64,000 bases of DNA from Bombardia bombarda. Taxonomy: Eukaryota > Ascomycota > Sordariomycetes > Sordariales > Lasiosphaeriaceae. The stretch lies in contig JAULSR010000001.1 in assembly GCA_030512295.1 (NCBI GenBank), forward strand, positions 5,169,001 through 5,233,000, given 5' to 3'. This document shows, piece by piece, positions 1-11,793 of this stretch (positions within the stretch are counted from its first letter, which is position 1; every line of letters begins with the position of its first letter). A program made the position numbers and the translations under genes. A model generated the notes under the pieces. It worked only from the letters and a program-made list of their open reading frames with translations, was not told the DNA's origin and did not search any database.

Positions 1-432
1 GGAGAGCCTAGAATAGTGAGTAAAGATGAACATGTGCACGTTTGATGATAATGGAAAGAACACCTCCAAGTCTCTCTGTCGCGACCAAATGAACCACTGA
101 AGAAGCCCCAACCCGGGGAAGTGGAGGCGGGGTGTGTGGGGAGGAGAGGTGGGGGAGAAATGCAAGCAATCGCTGCAATCGTCTGATAGTCATTGAGCTC
201 ATCGATGTACCGCTGTTAGTGAACCTTATCTTAATACAGCAAATTCCATCGCTCTACATGCCCTAGTAACAGGCAAATCCACCCACGAAAGAGCCTCTTT
301 GTCAACCCCCTAACCACAACAAGGGCGCTGCGACGAGACAAGAGTACTCATACACCCATTGCTTCTGCTATAAACGCCCTCGTCTTCCTCTAGTAACCAG
401 ATAGACAATAGTCACTAAACCAAGACGCAAAG
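1..432. other. Intergenic / promoter of first gene
   Basis: I see no gene in this stretch. It ends at the ATG at 433 and should contain that gene's promoter and 5' UTR. Pyrimidine-rich tracts are present, but no clear TATA box. Short open frames on both strands lack fungal codon bias. Confidence 0.5.
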
Positions 433-972
433 ATGGACTCTGGGCTGTTCAATATTTCACTCTCTGACTCGGAAGAGGAAGACCAGACCAGCAGCAACAA
501 CAACAAGGGCAACGACACAAATGGCACCAACACAGGTAGTAGTCGATCCGACAGGACTGCGCTGTCCCAGGCCGACTTTGACGCTCTCAAAAAGACGTAT
601 CGGCCAAAGATGGAGAACGGGGAGGTTAGTAGTGTCCCTCCTGGCAGTAGACAACAACATTCCGAGACAGGAAGGGGAGAACATAAGCACTGACCACTTT
701 AATATGTACAGATCTTCAAAACCATCACCCTCTCTCTTGGCGAGAGTATAGCCAAGCCCGATATTCAAGAGCTATTGCACGCCGTCGAGGAGCTGTACTT
801 CTTCCGACGGTATGACGAGGCCGTGCGCTTCTTGCACGATGTACTGGGCGGTGATGAGGACGACAAGGCAAGCTGTTTAGACAACGACACAAAAACACAG
901 CTCAGGTACTATAAAGCCAAGTGTGTGCAGAAGTCGGGCAAGGCAAATGCGTCTGTCACAGCGTCGAGGTAG
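433..972 (+). CDS. Small acidic protein of unknown function, TPR-like helix
   Basis: Two exons, 433-624 and 712-972, join in frame to give 150 residues. The 87-nt intron has a GTTAGT donor, a CTGAC branch-like site near 690 and a CAG acceptor. Residues 1-64 are disordered and acidic (Ser/Asp/Glu/Asn-rich). The second exon encodes amphipathic helices, including a Glu-Glu-Leu-Tyr-Phe-Phe-Arg-Arg-Tyr-Asp-Glu-Ala stretch that resembles a single TPR-type helix pair. I do not recognise a named family. The ATG at 433 is the first in its frame and follows a CAAGACGCAAAG context. It could be a conserved fungal hypothetical protein; the intron join is the main support that it is a real gene. Confidence 0.62.
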
Positions 973-2048
973 CAGGCAGGAATATGGAAATTAGCAAACG
1001 AAATAGACATGATACCCGCACGAAAAGGACTCACAGCAACGCACTCGATCCGTGAATATATGGGAAAGGGGAATTTTTCTATTCCGCTTAGCCAATGCTA
1101 GTAGTCGCCCCCAACCAACCATTACTGTGATCTAAAAAGTGCCAGTGATTATAATAACAGTCCCTCTCTGGTCTTGTCCCACCTCCTTCTTTCTCTTGCC
1201 CCGGGTCTGGTCTGTCTGTCTATGTACATCTAGTGACTCCAAACACCCACCCAAGTCTAATAAGCCGAGTTGAATCCAACGTGTCGCCATCTATTCGTCC
1301 TTCATCCATTCCTTCTTTCCTTCTTTCGTCTCTCTGTTTAACAGGAAAGAACAGAAACAGTAGAGAAGAAGGGTATTCTTTTTTCCCCTCCGAAAACGCC
1401 AAAAAGAAAACCGTCCGAATAGACCGACCAAACAATACAGTCTATGGGATATAAAAAAGAAAGCGTAAAACAGAAAATGCTCTTGCTAATAATGCATATG
1501 CAGAATGCCAACGGACGCCTGTAAGCCACACCCATCCACACACTCTCTCTTTCTATCGCTCGTTCACCGTTCTCGCTCCATGTCTAATCTCTTTGAACAG
1601 AGCGTCTTTTGTTCCTCATCCCGGCCCCCAGTGGAAAGGGGCAGTTGAAAATGCGTATCATGCTGAACCGTCGCCGGGGATGCATATGAAATGTCCTTCG
1701 TCTTCTCTCCTCTTGATGATGCTGTTGTCGTTGTAGTTGCAGGTCGACTTGTGATAGTTCTTGCGTTGCCATTGTGTCGTGGTAGGTGGTGGGTATGCTG
1801 ATGGTGTCGGTCTGGTCCTGAACGAGAGACTGCGACTCCAATGCAGTAACAAGAGAGCCGGATGAATCAGAGCCAAGAGAACCAGCACCAGACCCAGTCG
1901 CAATCGCCGTAGCAGCGGCAGTCAAGCCAGCTGTGATCGCAGCCACAACAACCGGTGCTCCCGCCACCGTCGCCACCTCTGTCCCCTGCGCGGCAACAGG
2001 GTCAGCATCAACGGTACCGCCGGAGCTGGCGTCATCATCCGGCCGTTC
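973..2048. other. Intergenic with an open extension downstream of UPS2
   Basis: There is no independent gene here. From 973 to about 1580 the DNA is pyrimidine-rich and looks like facing 3' UTRs. From 2048 down to 1584 the minus strand stays open in exactly the UPS2 frame after its amber stop (see findings). That extension is rich in Ala, Gly, Ser and later Gln/Arg. Confidence 0.45.
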
Positions 2049-2669
2049 CTACACAGCCATGCCAACGGCACCATCCACAATCCTGATATTCCCCGCCTGT
2101 TCCCTGATCAGCCCCATCTTCTCCTTCTGCTGCTCCTCGGCAAACACGCGCCTGCTCATGGCCAGCACCGACTCGAACCCCTCCTTGCCCAGCTTGGCGT
2201 TCTCCCTGAACTTGACCACCATGTTATCCTCGATGCTGTTCTTGATACGCTGCCAGCCGCCGCAGAGCGCCGTGATCTTGGCGTCCTGCGTGAACTGGGT
2301 CTGGTGCTCGTTGAGCGGGCGGTAGACGACCGTCTCCTGCACGTTGATCAGGTTGCTCCACGTCAGATTGGCGCTGACCATGGTGACGGTGCGGGTGGCC
2401 GGGTCGACGTAGCTCGTCTCGAGCACCTGGTTCTCGTCGATGCCGCCGCAGCCGAGTATCTTCTTGATCCACTCGGGCGCCGTCTGCTTGCATGTGATGA
2501 GGCGTTCTGTGCGCAGGATGCCCGTGTCAGGGTCGACGCTGCGCGAGATGGTGTCGACGGCCACGACGTGTGTCGACTTCTCATTCCACGGGCAGTATTT
2601 CCGCCAGTTGGCCGTCGAGACCTCCTCCCATGAGTAGTTGAAGGTCTCGGTGTTGGAAAACACCTTCAT
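2049..2669 (-). CDS. UPS2: PRELI/MSF1 domain mitochondrial phospholipid-transfer protein (Ups2-type)
   Basis: A single exon encodes 206 residues. It starts MKVFSNTETFNYSWEEV, which matches the conserved N-terminus of the PRELI/MSF1 family, and continues through the motifs STHVVAVDTISR, RTERLITCKQ and WIKKILG. The pattern resembles yeast Ups2 (MKLFQNSYDFNYPW..., STHVIAVDVL, TERLITVKQ) more than Ups1. Known family role: with Mdm35 in the intermembrane space it shuttles phosphatidylserine between mitochondrial membranes, controlling PE and cardiolipin levels. Length is normal for the family. There is no cleavable presequence, as expected for proteins imported by Mdm35 trapping. Oddity: after the TAG at 2049-2051 the frame stays open for about 155 more codons. 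Confidence 0.9.
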   Translation of the reverse strand: MKVFSNTETFNYSWEEVSTANWRKYCPWNEKSTHVVAVDTISRSVDPDTGILRTERLITCKQTAPEWIKKILGCGGIDENQVLETSYVDPATRTVTMVSANLTWSNLINVQETVVYRPLNEHQTQFTQDAKITALCGGWQRIKNSIEDNMVVKFRENAKLGKEGFESVLAMSRRVFAEEQQKEKMGLIREQAGNIRIVDGAVGMAV

Positions 2670-4571
2670 TTTGGGTGTGGGTGTTGGGGGGGGTGGTTGC
2701 GCACGCGCGCGATTTCGGGAGAGGGTTTCTTTGTCTGGTTTGTCGACTGCTCCCGCTTCTCCTTTTCGTGGGTTTGTTTTTTTAAAACAGAAACTGGCGA
2801 TGAGCGAATGTCGCTGTCGCTGTTGCAGTCACCCGACGATGTTCCCGGCCGGGGAAATGGACGCTGGGCTGGGCTGGTTGGTCGATGGATGGGTGGTTGG
2901 CGTTGATTACCGTCCGGAGTTTGAGGAATGAGCGTAAAGTTTCTTTGCCAGTGTCAGAACGCGGCGGCTCGGGTCTTTAGCTCGGCCCGAAACGCGGAGG
3001 TTTGATTGTGATGGATGCACGTTGGGGGGGGTCTAACGGTCGCCGGCAATTGCTAAATTCGAGTAACGATATTTCTATTTCAACTTCTCAGGTTCAAAAG
3101 AGTGAAGTTTTTTAGGTTTGGTAGACTCATGCATCAAGGCTAGAACATTCCTTATTCACAGATAGGGGATCGCTGAGTCTTTTTTATTATGGAGAGGGCT
3201 TTATTTTTTAGCCTTTCTCCATCAATCCAGGGTCATTGTGTCAGTTCCTGACGGGATGCACGCACGAACTGACGAAAATCTTTTAGCACCCCTCGGGAAA
3301 AGTGGCGAACGAACACCGGCTTGACCGAATCGAGCGATAGCGGCCCCTGTGGATGAAGAAAAATCGGAATGGCCTGGCCGAGCCCTGGCCGGTGCGCTGA
3401 AGCACTCAGCCATCCCCTGCCACAGTGCCAACTGCCACTCCCGACCCATCCCTCCGGCCCAATCACGCATGCCCGACATTCCCCGTCGCGCCTAGGCAGA
3501 GGCGGAAACCGACGTCAACGCAGCGCTAGCATTTCTAGCAATGGAAGGAAAAGAAGAGAATTAATCATCAATCACATTCTCTTGCATCATTGGTGGTTGC
3601 TCATCACATTTCGTACCCTGTGCTCTGGGGGACATCTCCGTCATTTCCACCGCCACTATCGTCACTGGCCTTGACTGCAACGCAGCAAACAACCCTCCGC
3701 AGATCGGTATTCTTGACCCGATGCCGTGGAGGACCATGCTGGAGGACCCTGATCTTCGGTCAAAGATACGGAACGGATCGCACCCCGGGCGCACCGTGCA
3801 CATTGCTCACCTCCTCGGTTCAGAGTCGGCATTCTCTCGGAGTCACATGCTGTCCGTTTGAGAGGTTCACTGTCTACCAACTGCGGACTTCGTATAGCTC
3901 ATCGTACCCACACCAGCCGATCTGTTATGAGACGAGTCCCCCCCAGAAATTTAAGGTGAAGAAAATAAACTCCACTACTAACAGCGGGACTGTTGATGGT
4001 ACTTTGCTGCAGTTGATTAGGTATGGAAGGTGGAAGGTGCGAGCCATGTCTGAACGCTTGGTTGTGCTTGCTGACTTCTTCATCCTCCCATGTGCAAAGT
4101 CTGGCCCAATTTGCTTAAAACCCCGCGATCAGGTACCCAAGCGAATTTTCTGTTACCAAGGCATGTAGAGCGATCAATTCTGTCATACTAAAAATAAGGT
4201 TCACTAACAGCGGTACATTTTGTCGGGCGGCATTGATATGATATAAAACAACCTGTAAAGCTGCACCTTCAGAAGTGGTGATTTGTAGCAAGTGAGTTTT
4301 GTTCTGAAATGGCTCGTGGGGCCAGACTTTTGGACCCCGACTGTACCTGATGAAGCGCACCGGGTTAACCGCCAGCGCGAGAAACTGCCAAAATTACGTC
4401 CATGCATTAACCAAACTCGACCCGTCAGTAGATTGTCGCACTAACTTATCCCCACGTTCCAGAAGGGTCCACAACGGCTGTTATTATGACGGAATAACAT
4501 TCGTAGCTAACGAACGCTGGAAAGAGATATATCCACCTCTCTCTCTTTGATTTTGTTTTCTTGCCCCAAGC
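2670..4571. other. Intergenic, 1.9 kb, between UPS2 and MAP2
   Basis: No supported gene. It includes the UPS2 upstream region and the MAP2 3' flank. One frame on the plus strand (about 3562-3860) reads like coding sequence for roughly 95 residues, but it has no upstream ATG and no clear splice sites. Long overlapping open frames on both strands at 3.2-4.2 kb look like chance. Confidence 0.45.
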
Positions 4572-6092
4572 CTAGTAATCTTCCCCGCGGCTAATCACCT
4601 CCTTCTTGTTGGGTCGGATGAGGATTGTCTGTCATGTGTCAGTAAACAAGCCTTATCTGCCACTGTCACGAGAGGATGTGAAACCCACATGTTCGTACTG
4701 AGCCGTGTACGAGCCCTTGACATCAACCAGTGGCGGGTATGCCTCCACAATACCGTTTGAAACCAGGTTGTTCAACTATAGCATCACGAATTAGCAGAAA
4801 GGGACGGTGACGAATATTAATGTTATTACAAAACATACCCCAAGAAGATACTTGTCCTGCCCCAAGCGGTCCAGGTACCGTCTGCAGAACGGCAGTGTGC
4901 CAAAGTTCTTGTTGATAACCTTCAACAGGCTCTTCGCCGACGTCAAACGCAAGTCCACCTTTGGCGCGTCACTATTTTTGGCATAGTGAGACACCTCTCC
5001 GTCTTCGTGGACGACTCCCTTGCCAGTGCTACCAAACGTCTCAATGGCAAACACATCTCCCTCCTCCATCTTAGTCGTATCATTCGTCTTAACAATCGGC
5101 ACGCTCTTGGTACCATGAATGCTGTACGGCAGAATCGTGTGTCCATTCAGGTTGCGGATCGACTTGATGGGGTATGTTTGCCCATTCAACTCAATCTCGT
5201 AGCTCTCCATGACCTCCTGGATCACCCCTCCGATATCTCCCATGCGCACGTCGATGCCCGCCTCTTTGATGCCCGCGTTGGTGGCGGCCTTGACCGCCTC
5301 AAGCAGCGGGTCGTAACGTGGGTTGAACGCCATAGTAAACGCGCTGTCGACGATGCGGCCCTTGACGTGCACGCCAAAGTCCACCTTCATGACGTCGTCC
5401 TGTTGGAGCACCATCTTGTTGCCCGCGTTGGGCGTGTAGTGCGCCGCGCAGTGGTTGATGCTCAGGCCGGTGGGGAAGCCCATGCCAGCCACGATGGCGT
5501 CGCCCTCCTCCAGGCCAGAGTGGCCGACCAGCGCGCGCACGCTGTCCTCGATGCCATTGGCAATCTCGGTGAGGGTCTGGCCCGGCTTGATGGTCTTCTG
5601 CGCCCACTGGCGGACCTGACGGTGAGTCTCGGCGGCTTGGCGGTAGTCGGACAGGAAGTCGCTGTTCAGGTTGTCGAGGTGGCGCTTCTCCTCGTCCGTC
5701 GTGCGGTAGCGGTTCGCATCGTCGATGTAATCGGACTCCTCGCCCTTGGGGTAGGTGTTGTTGGGGAAGAGCTGGGAAATGAGGACGCGCGGGGGGTCTG
5801 ATTGCTCGGTGGGGGCCTTCTTCTTCTTCTTGGGCTTTCTCTTCTTCTTCTTCTTGGCAGCTCCAGTTTCGGTCGTGGCAGCGGTACCTTCGGCTGCTTC
5901 GTCATCATCGTCATCATCACTGTCATGTTTTTGGCCATTGGCGGCCGGGGTAGCTGTCTTGGTGCCGTTTGTGCCATTGGTGTCGGCAACTAATTTCAGG
6001 GTAGCATGTCAGATCGAGAGAAGCTGCAAGAGTGCGAAGCTGGACATACCACTGAGCTTGCTAAGCTCGTCTGCTGGCGTTTGTGCTGCCAT
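4572..6092 (-). CDS. MAP2: Methionine aminopeptidase 2
   Basis: Four exons: 6092-6050, 5989-4839, 4775-4689 and 4628-4572. Together they encode 445 residues. The enzyme removes initiator methionine from nascent chains at the ribosome (M24 peptidase family, two metal ions). The N-terminus is Asp/Glu-rich, then a poly-Lys block (AAKKKKKRKPKKKKK), typical of type 2 enzymes. The pita-bread domain follows: VDFGVHVKG carries the first metal-binding Asp, NGHTILPYSIHG the His, ETFGSTGKG a Glu, and AQYEHTILIRP the last Glu, spanning the last splice site. The C-terminus SRGEDY matches the family. Introns of 60, 63 and 60 nt preserve the frame exactly. It is divergent from the J-domain gene, sharing a 465-bp promoter. 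Length is usual for fungal MetAP2. Confidence 0.97.
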
Positions 6093-6557
6093 ATTGGCTT
6101 TTACTGGATGTTGAATTTCCTAGGCGCTTTTTGTCGGAGATGAAACTTCGTTATTACTTCATTTCTTAGAACAGATGCTTGGGCAAATCTTCAAGATACG
6201 ACAGCGGTATAAACCCCACCACAGCTATCCCCAAATTCTGGGTTACGCCCTTTGCGCCCTTGGCAATGACATGCAGTCGCGGGGCAGATGTGGCGCATTA
6301 GCAGGTACGTAGGTACCTTGCGCCTCATTCGCTGCCGCGATCCGAAGTGGTACTCTACTGTGTAGGTCACTTAACACGCGCCATATTTCCAATTGGAGGT
6401 CACTGGTGCGTGCAGATCGATTTCGTCACCGGTCGGTCTGCAATCTCCGTCTGCCAGGGCCTCTCTTGTCCGTGCATCTTCCATCCTCCTCCAGTTGGGG
6501 AGCAACATCACCATCCCCCCAGGCCTGTTGCACACGGACGAGCCTTCGGGATGAGGA

Positions 6558-7545
6558 ATGCCACTCCGCTTCAGCACTCCTATCGGCGCGGCTTTGCGCC
6601 TCCAGCAACAGTCTCATCGTCAATTGGCCCACTGCCACTCTCGCAACTTCCACATCTCGCGCATCCTTCGCGCCCAAGATGATGATAGTGCCGCCGCCCC
6701 CGCAGATTCAGATTCAGATCCAGACAAAAATCACTATGACACCCTGAAAGTCCACCAGGACGCCTCTGCGGTCGACATCAAGAAGTACATTAATTCCCTC
6801 CTCTACCAATTAATTCCCTGTCACTACTAACACGCGCCCTCCAAGATCCTTCTACAGGCTTTCCAAAACCCACCACCCCGATGTGAATCCCTCGGACCCG
6901 CACGCCCCCCGTCGCTTCATGCGCATCTCAGAAGCCTACCACATCCTCTCCCACCCCGACAAGCGCGCCCGCTACGACCGCGACGTCCTCCGCCTCCAGC
7001 GCGCCCGCCCGCACACCCATTTGCACCCCTCTGGCTCCTACCACAGCAGCAACCCCGCCGGCGGCCGCCCAGCCTCGGGCCTATCCCGGCGCCGCGGCAC
7101 CTTCACGGGCCCGCCGCCCTCTTTCTACCGCTCTGGCGGGTGGGGCACCCACTCGGCCAAGCGGCGCGCCGCCCAGCATGACTCGTCTGGGTCTGGCACA
7201 TCAGAAGAGAGCACAGCAGGCGGGATGGGCCACGGGCAGGACCCGTATCGCGGGACGGCGTCTGAAAGGCCGTGGAAGGGCTGGCACTGGTGGGACGCGG
7301 CGGGCCACACGCGCACCCAGGAGCGCGTTGAGGAGATGCGGGCCAAGCGTGCCGCCGAGCGCGCCGCCAGGGACCCCACGCGTGTGTTCAATCTCGACAC
7401 GGGCATGTGGGGTGGGTTTATGCTGATTACGAGTGTGCTGGGGATTGCCTTCTTGGCGCCGTATGTGGCGGGCGGCGGGTGGAAGAAGCAGCAGGAGGGC
7501 AAGCAGCCGTCGGGGCGGAAGGTTGTGGGCAAGGAGGTCAAGTAG
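6558..7545 (+). CDS. Mitochondrial J-domain co-chaperone (Jid1/DnaJC4-like)
   Basis: Exons 6558-6784 and 6846-7545 give 308 residues. The 61-nt intron has a GTACAT donor, a CTAAC branch site and an AAG acceptor, and splits a Lys codon inside the J domain. Residues 1-40 are Arg/Ser/His-rich without acidic residues, like a mitochondrial presequence. The J domain spans about 58-115: YDTLKVHQDASAVDIKK, then the HPD tripeptide at 86-88 needed to stimulate Hsp70 ATPase. The middle is Gly/Ser/Arg-rich. One hydrophobic segment near 262-284 predicts a single membrane span, followed by a basic tail. One J domain plus one C-terminal span resembles inner-membrane J proteins such as Jid1. The Hsp70 partner is inferred. 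An alternative upstream ATG exists in another frame but lacks the J domain. Confidence 0.9.
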
Positions 7546-7796
7546 AGGACCGGGCTTTGTGTTTATACCATGATGCTTTTGTGCTATCATTGTCGAATAC
7601 CCGTTATCATGGAGCATAAAACACTTTTTTTTTTTGTTCAGCCATATCTTCTTCATCTGGACTTGTTTATTCGCCTTTTGATGCCTCGATTGCTTCACCC
7701 ATGTCTACCAGATCCACTGCTTGGAGGTAGGCGCCGAGGTGGGTACATCAACCCAAGTCCACATCGTGTGGATATCAACAACTCAATAGGTTACGA
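7546..7796. other. Intergenic, 3' flank of J-domain gene
   Basis: This holds a T-rich run at 7624-7637 and the approach to the tRNA gene. I see no gene. Confidence 0.5.
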
Positions 7797-7886
7797 GCGG
7801 GTTTAGCTCAGTTGGGAGAGCGTCAGACTGAAGTCATACTTCATTCCTTAATCTGAAGGTCATGTGTTCGATCCACATAAACCGCA
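7797..7886 (+). tRNA. tRNA-Phe (anticodon GAA) with a 17-nt intron
   Basis: The exons 7797-7833 and 7851-7886 make a 73-nt cloverleaf without CCA. The D arm is GCTC/GAGC with the AGTTGGGA loop. The anticodon stem is TCAGA/TCTGA, with loop C-T-GAA-G-A (anticodon 7830-7832). The T arm is ATGTG/CACAT around TTCGATC. The intron (7834-7850) sits one base after the anticodon, the canonical eukaryotic position, and would need tRNA splicing endonuclease and ligase. Box A (TAGCTCAGTTGG) and box B (GTTCGATCC) are intact. One acceptor-stem pair is G5-A68 rather than Watson-Crick, so either the stem is weakened or the base is variable. Confidence 0.93.
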
Positions 7887-10364
7887 TTGTCACTTCAATT
7901 CATCTAAATCTAACCTCGGATGGGTTAATATCCTTTTGTCTTACTTCCTTCAGTTAACACAAGAAGAGGGTGGATCAAACCGTCATTACTCAGCTCTTTC
8001 CAGTCCCACGCTCCAGATACATCCCTCCATCGAGGCGAAAAAAGCAGTGCGTGGCGAATCTGCATGCAATAACCAGTAATTGGTCAACCAAAACATACAT
8101 ATATACATACATACATACATACATGCAAATTGCCAGTATGCTCTGTGCTCGTATCACATAACACCTATGTACCTACCTAGGTAAATCAGCATTGTTCACC
8201 TTTGTTCCCTCCGTCGAGAGGAAAGAAGCAGTGCAGTTCTGGCGAATCGTTTCTAGGTAACAGCGGACAATAATGCAGCCCCATGCAACATCGAAAAACG
8301 CATCGCATCTCTGGTTGGCCAACCAAACAAGTGTCTGTCTGCCATCCGTATGCGAGGTACCGTACCATACATATTCGTACATCTGTTCTAAACCTAATAA
8401 ATACCAGAATCAAGCTTTCCACTCTGTGCATGCTCTCCGTCGATGCCAAAAAGGCAGTGCAAAACGCCATCGCACACCCTGCCTCATTTAGTTAGATACT
8501 GTAGAATCCATACCTAAGTTGGTAGGTAACCTTCACGCACACCAACCCTCCGTTAACACAAATAAAATAGTGCAGTTAGTCTGACGACTGTCTTTATTCA
8601 GCGTGCCAGAGTTAGGCTCATGTAATAACCGTGTGTGAAACTGGACGTCAAGAATCTACGTCTTTCAGTCTGTTTCTTTTGCTGTGGAATAGTTCCCCAG
8701 TCCAATTTATGGTCACTTTCATCCCATGTAAGTCCTTGTAATATGGCCACAGAAGAAAGAGAAAGTTTCTACGATAGTGAATAAGTAGGAATTGGAGCCA
8801 TTAACTATCAAGGTAGGTACATAACTAAGTACATATGTAATGTATGTAATAGGTAGTTCTTTGTTTGGATAGCAGATTGGAATTTAGAGTCTCCTGAACA
8901 GATGGAGTCATGAGTAAGGTATTTAAGTCGTAAAATTATCAGTTGCAAAGATTCAAATGTATTATCACTGAGCGGCTAAGAAAAATACCTGTACGTATTG
9001 ACCAAAGACCACGATCATTGAAGCCGATTGATATCATTCAATGAAATCAGTAGAGATTGCGGCCCACTTACATCTCACCAAAGAACTGAATACATGATGC
9101 ACATTTTTTATTGCTAATTACCTGAGTATATTAGATGATCTTTACATAGTGGGTGTACCATTGTAAATACCAGCAATACTACGTCACATCTCCGTTTAAA
9201 CTTTCTGAATCGTTCATTCAAAGTGCCTATCGATGATTATTCGAAACTTTATGGCGCCAGACGCACCTATTTAAACTCTTCTTCGATGGGTAAAAAGAGA
9301 AAAAGGGAAACAGTCTATTTCCCTTTCATGCACACACACTACACGGGAGACCAACCACATCTTGGCCATAGTGCACTAATCAAACTCTCGATAACCCTCA
9401 TGAGTCCTGATCCCCCTTCTCACAGCTATCAACTCTACCTATCTCAAATATGGCGTCTAAGGATCACTAGATTGTTGTTGTAACGTACCTAAGTGGAAAA
9501 ACAGCCCCCAGCCAACTGAGGCGTGCACTGTGCTTGACCAATGTTTTGTTTTTGGTGGCTCACTTGATGGTGGGTCGTTTGACCGACCAGCTAGCCTTTA
9601 TACACCTAGCAAAACTCTTAAAAGTTCCCGGGCTTCTAACTGAGACGAGGAACAGCGAGCCGTAGCAAAGGTCGCTTACAAAAGCGCATTCCGAAGGGAG
9701 GAGGATGAGCCTGCTACCGAAAGGACGGGCGACGATAGCCTTTGCTAGGTGCTGGTCAGCGCATGTAAGAGTTACTAGGAAATCGGGCCAAACTACACAT
9801 ACACACTCTACGTTCAGGTGAACTCGCCACCTCTTGATTCCGGGATCCTGCAACGACGGCCTTTGACTACTATCCAAGGGCAAGAAGGGCACACGACAGA
9901 ACCACGGAGGATGAAGTGCATGAAAGGCAATGTCGCAAAGGGAAGATGTGTCAAGTAGGTAATTAGTCATACTTGGCAGTCACTGCTCAGCGGTATGTAA
10001 ACACAACCAAATGACGACTACACCTAACCAAATGGAGTGATATATGATACCCAGATGCTCCAACAGAAACAACAATCTACGACTCTCATGCATAATTGGC
10101 AACCAATTTATCATTATCTCGAGAAATCAACTGCTTAGGAAGGTATGGTGGTATGGATGGTCTAGTTTACAACAAACGCTGGGTTGACCCGACTGAAAGA
10201 GAAACAACCGGTCTTGTGTATCATGATACAAAGGACCCTCTAATGTAGGCCCCCCACTCGCAAGTTGCGCCCAACCAGAGAAAGGCTGGATGCTAACGCT
10301 TGGGTGGGAGAGGCAAACAATGTCCAAAGCTCTATCTAAAGAGAAATAGCGGCTTATTGGAGCC
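7887..10364. other. Intergenic, 2.5 kb, microsatellite-like words
   Basis: No supported gene. It contains an (ATAC)n/(ACAT)n-like run near 8097-8126, several CCTACCTA/GGTAGGTA words (8165-8182, 8520, 8813) and AT-richer DNA at 8.7-9.2 kb. Short open frames on either strand show no recognisable protein. Confidence 0.5.
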
Positions 10365-11793
10365 TTACGACTCAAAGGTGAAGCTGGTGCCGACCTTGTG
10401 GGTGGCCTGGTCGAACTTCTGGGTGTCGAAGGACGCGCCAATTCCGAGAGTGACGCCCTCACGGAGGTAGACGTTATAGGCAACGGCGGCGACACCGCGG
10501 TCGTTGATCTTGCCCTGTTTTTGTACATCAGTATCACGTTCCCCAACAATAATATAATACCAGAGGAGTCAGCTGGGCTTACCTTGACGAAGGACACGGG
10601 GTCCAGGCGGTACTTGGCGGCGACCTCAAGGCCAACAGTGTTGGTGGACTTGGAGTTCCAGGTGGCCTTGGAGCCGGCCTCGACCTGGCTGTTCACCTTG
10701 TGGTAGTAGCTGGCGGAGAAGACGCTGAGGTTGTCAGTGGCGGTGATGGCAGCGCTGTAGGTGGGGGCGTGGAAGCCGACGGCGGCGCTGTAGCCGGTAA
10801 TCTTGGCGTTCTGGACGTTGTAGCCGGCGGAGGCACCGGCGAGGAAGCCCTCGTGGCCGACAACGGCGTCGAGGTTGGCAGTGGGGCCCTTGAGCAGGTC
10901 GACGAAGGCACGGCCGTGGAAGTTGCTCTGCTTGAAGTGCAGGTTGAACTTGGCGCCGCGGCTGGAGGAAGCGGGCAGGAAGCCGAAGATACCCTCGGCC
11001 TTGAGGCCCTTGGCGAGGTTGTCGGCAAGCTCAACCTTGGTCTCGAGCGCGTTGGCGGTGTTCCAGGTCTGGGTGAAAGTCAAGCCTGCGCGCGTCCAAT
11101 ATGTCAGCAGCTGCAAAGGAAGTGAACCATATCCTGGGGCCGTCCCTCCCGCAACCGCGAACTAGACGGGTGCGCTGAAGAAGTCCGGGCCCCTGATTCT
11201 CGACAGCTGAAAATGGGACGACAGCTGGCCCGCGCGTGGTTGTTGGGCACGACGGGCCTTGTATGCTTGATGACGTTCCCGGTCAGGACGCGGGCTCTGG
11301 GTTTTCTTCGGCCGGGAGAGGACATTCGTGCTTGAAATAGGCGAGTATTTACCATTGGGCTTGTCAACGTATTTTCCCTCGAGCTAGACGGTACGAAAGC
11401 AGTGGGTTAGCGTCCAGTTCATTAAGGACGGACAATTGATTTGTCGTCGACGGTGAATAAAGGCGCGGGATCAACATACCTGAGCAGTAGTGTTCTTATC
11501 GTGGCTGTTCTTGCCGGTAACCTTGAAGGCAACGTTGTTGGGGGTGTTGCTCTTGACCTCGAGGGTGGCGGCCGACAGGTGGTAGAAGTCCTTGTTGAGA
11601 AGCTGCGCGTATAACAGTTAGCATTGGGTCGACCGCGAGGCAGCGAGTGCGACTGGCGAGGGCGAGTCTGCTGTGTCTCTCGAAATTGCCGCTCCCAAGC
11701 AGAAAGCTGACTTCCACCCTCGTCGCGACAAAACATGTGTGCACTTACGTCGTTGGCGGACTTCGCAATATCAGAGAAAGCAGGGACAGCCAT
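10365..11793 (-). CDS. POR1: Mitochondrial outer-membrane porin (VDAC)
   Basis: Five exons: 11793-11749, 11602-11480, 11383-11353, 11085-10583 and 10514-10365. They total 852 nt, 283 residues, the standard length of fungal VDAC. It forms the voltage-gated beta-barrel channel for ATP, ADP and other metabolites in the outer mitochondrial membrane. Evidence: N-terminal MAVPAFSDIAKSANDLLNKD (the pore helix), alternating beta-strand pattern throughout, GLTFTQTWNTAN, NLHFKQSNFHGRAFVD, and the C-terminal GTSFTFES. All introns are GT-AG; the third exon is only 31 nt. There is no presequence, as expected for TOM/SAM-inserted barrels. The 970 bp upstream should hold the promoter. Confidence 0.97.
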
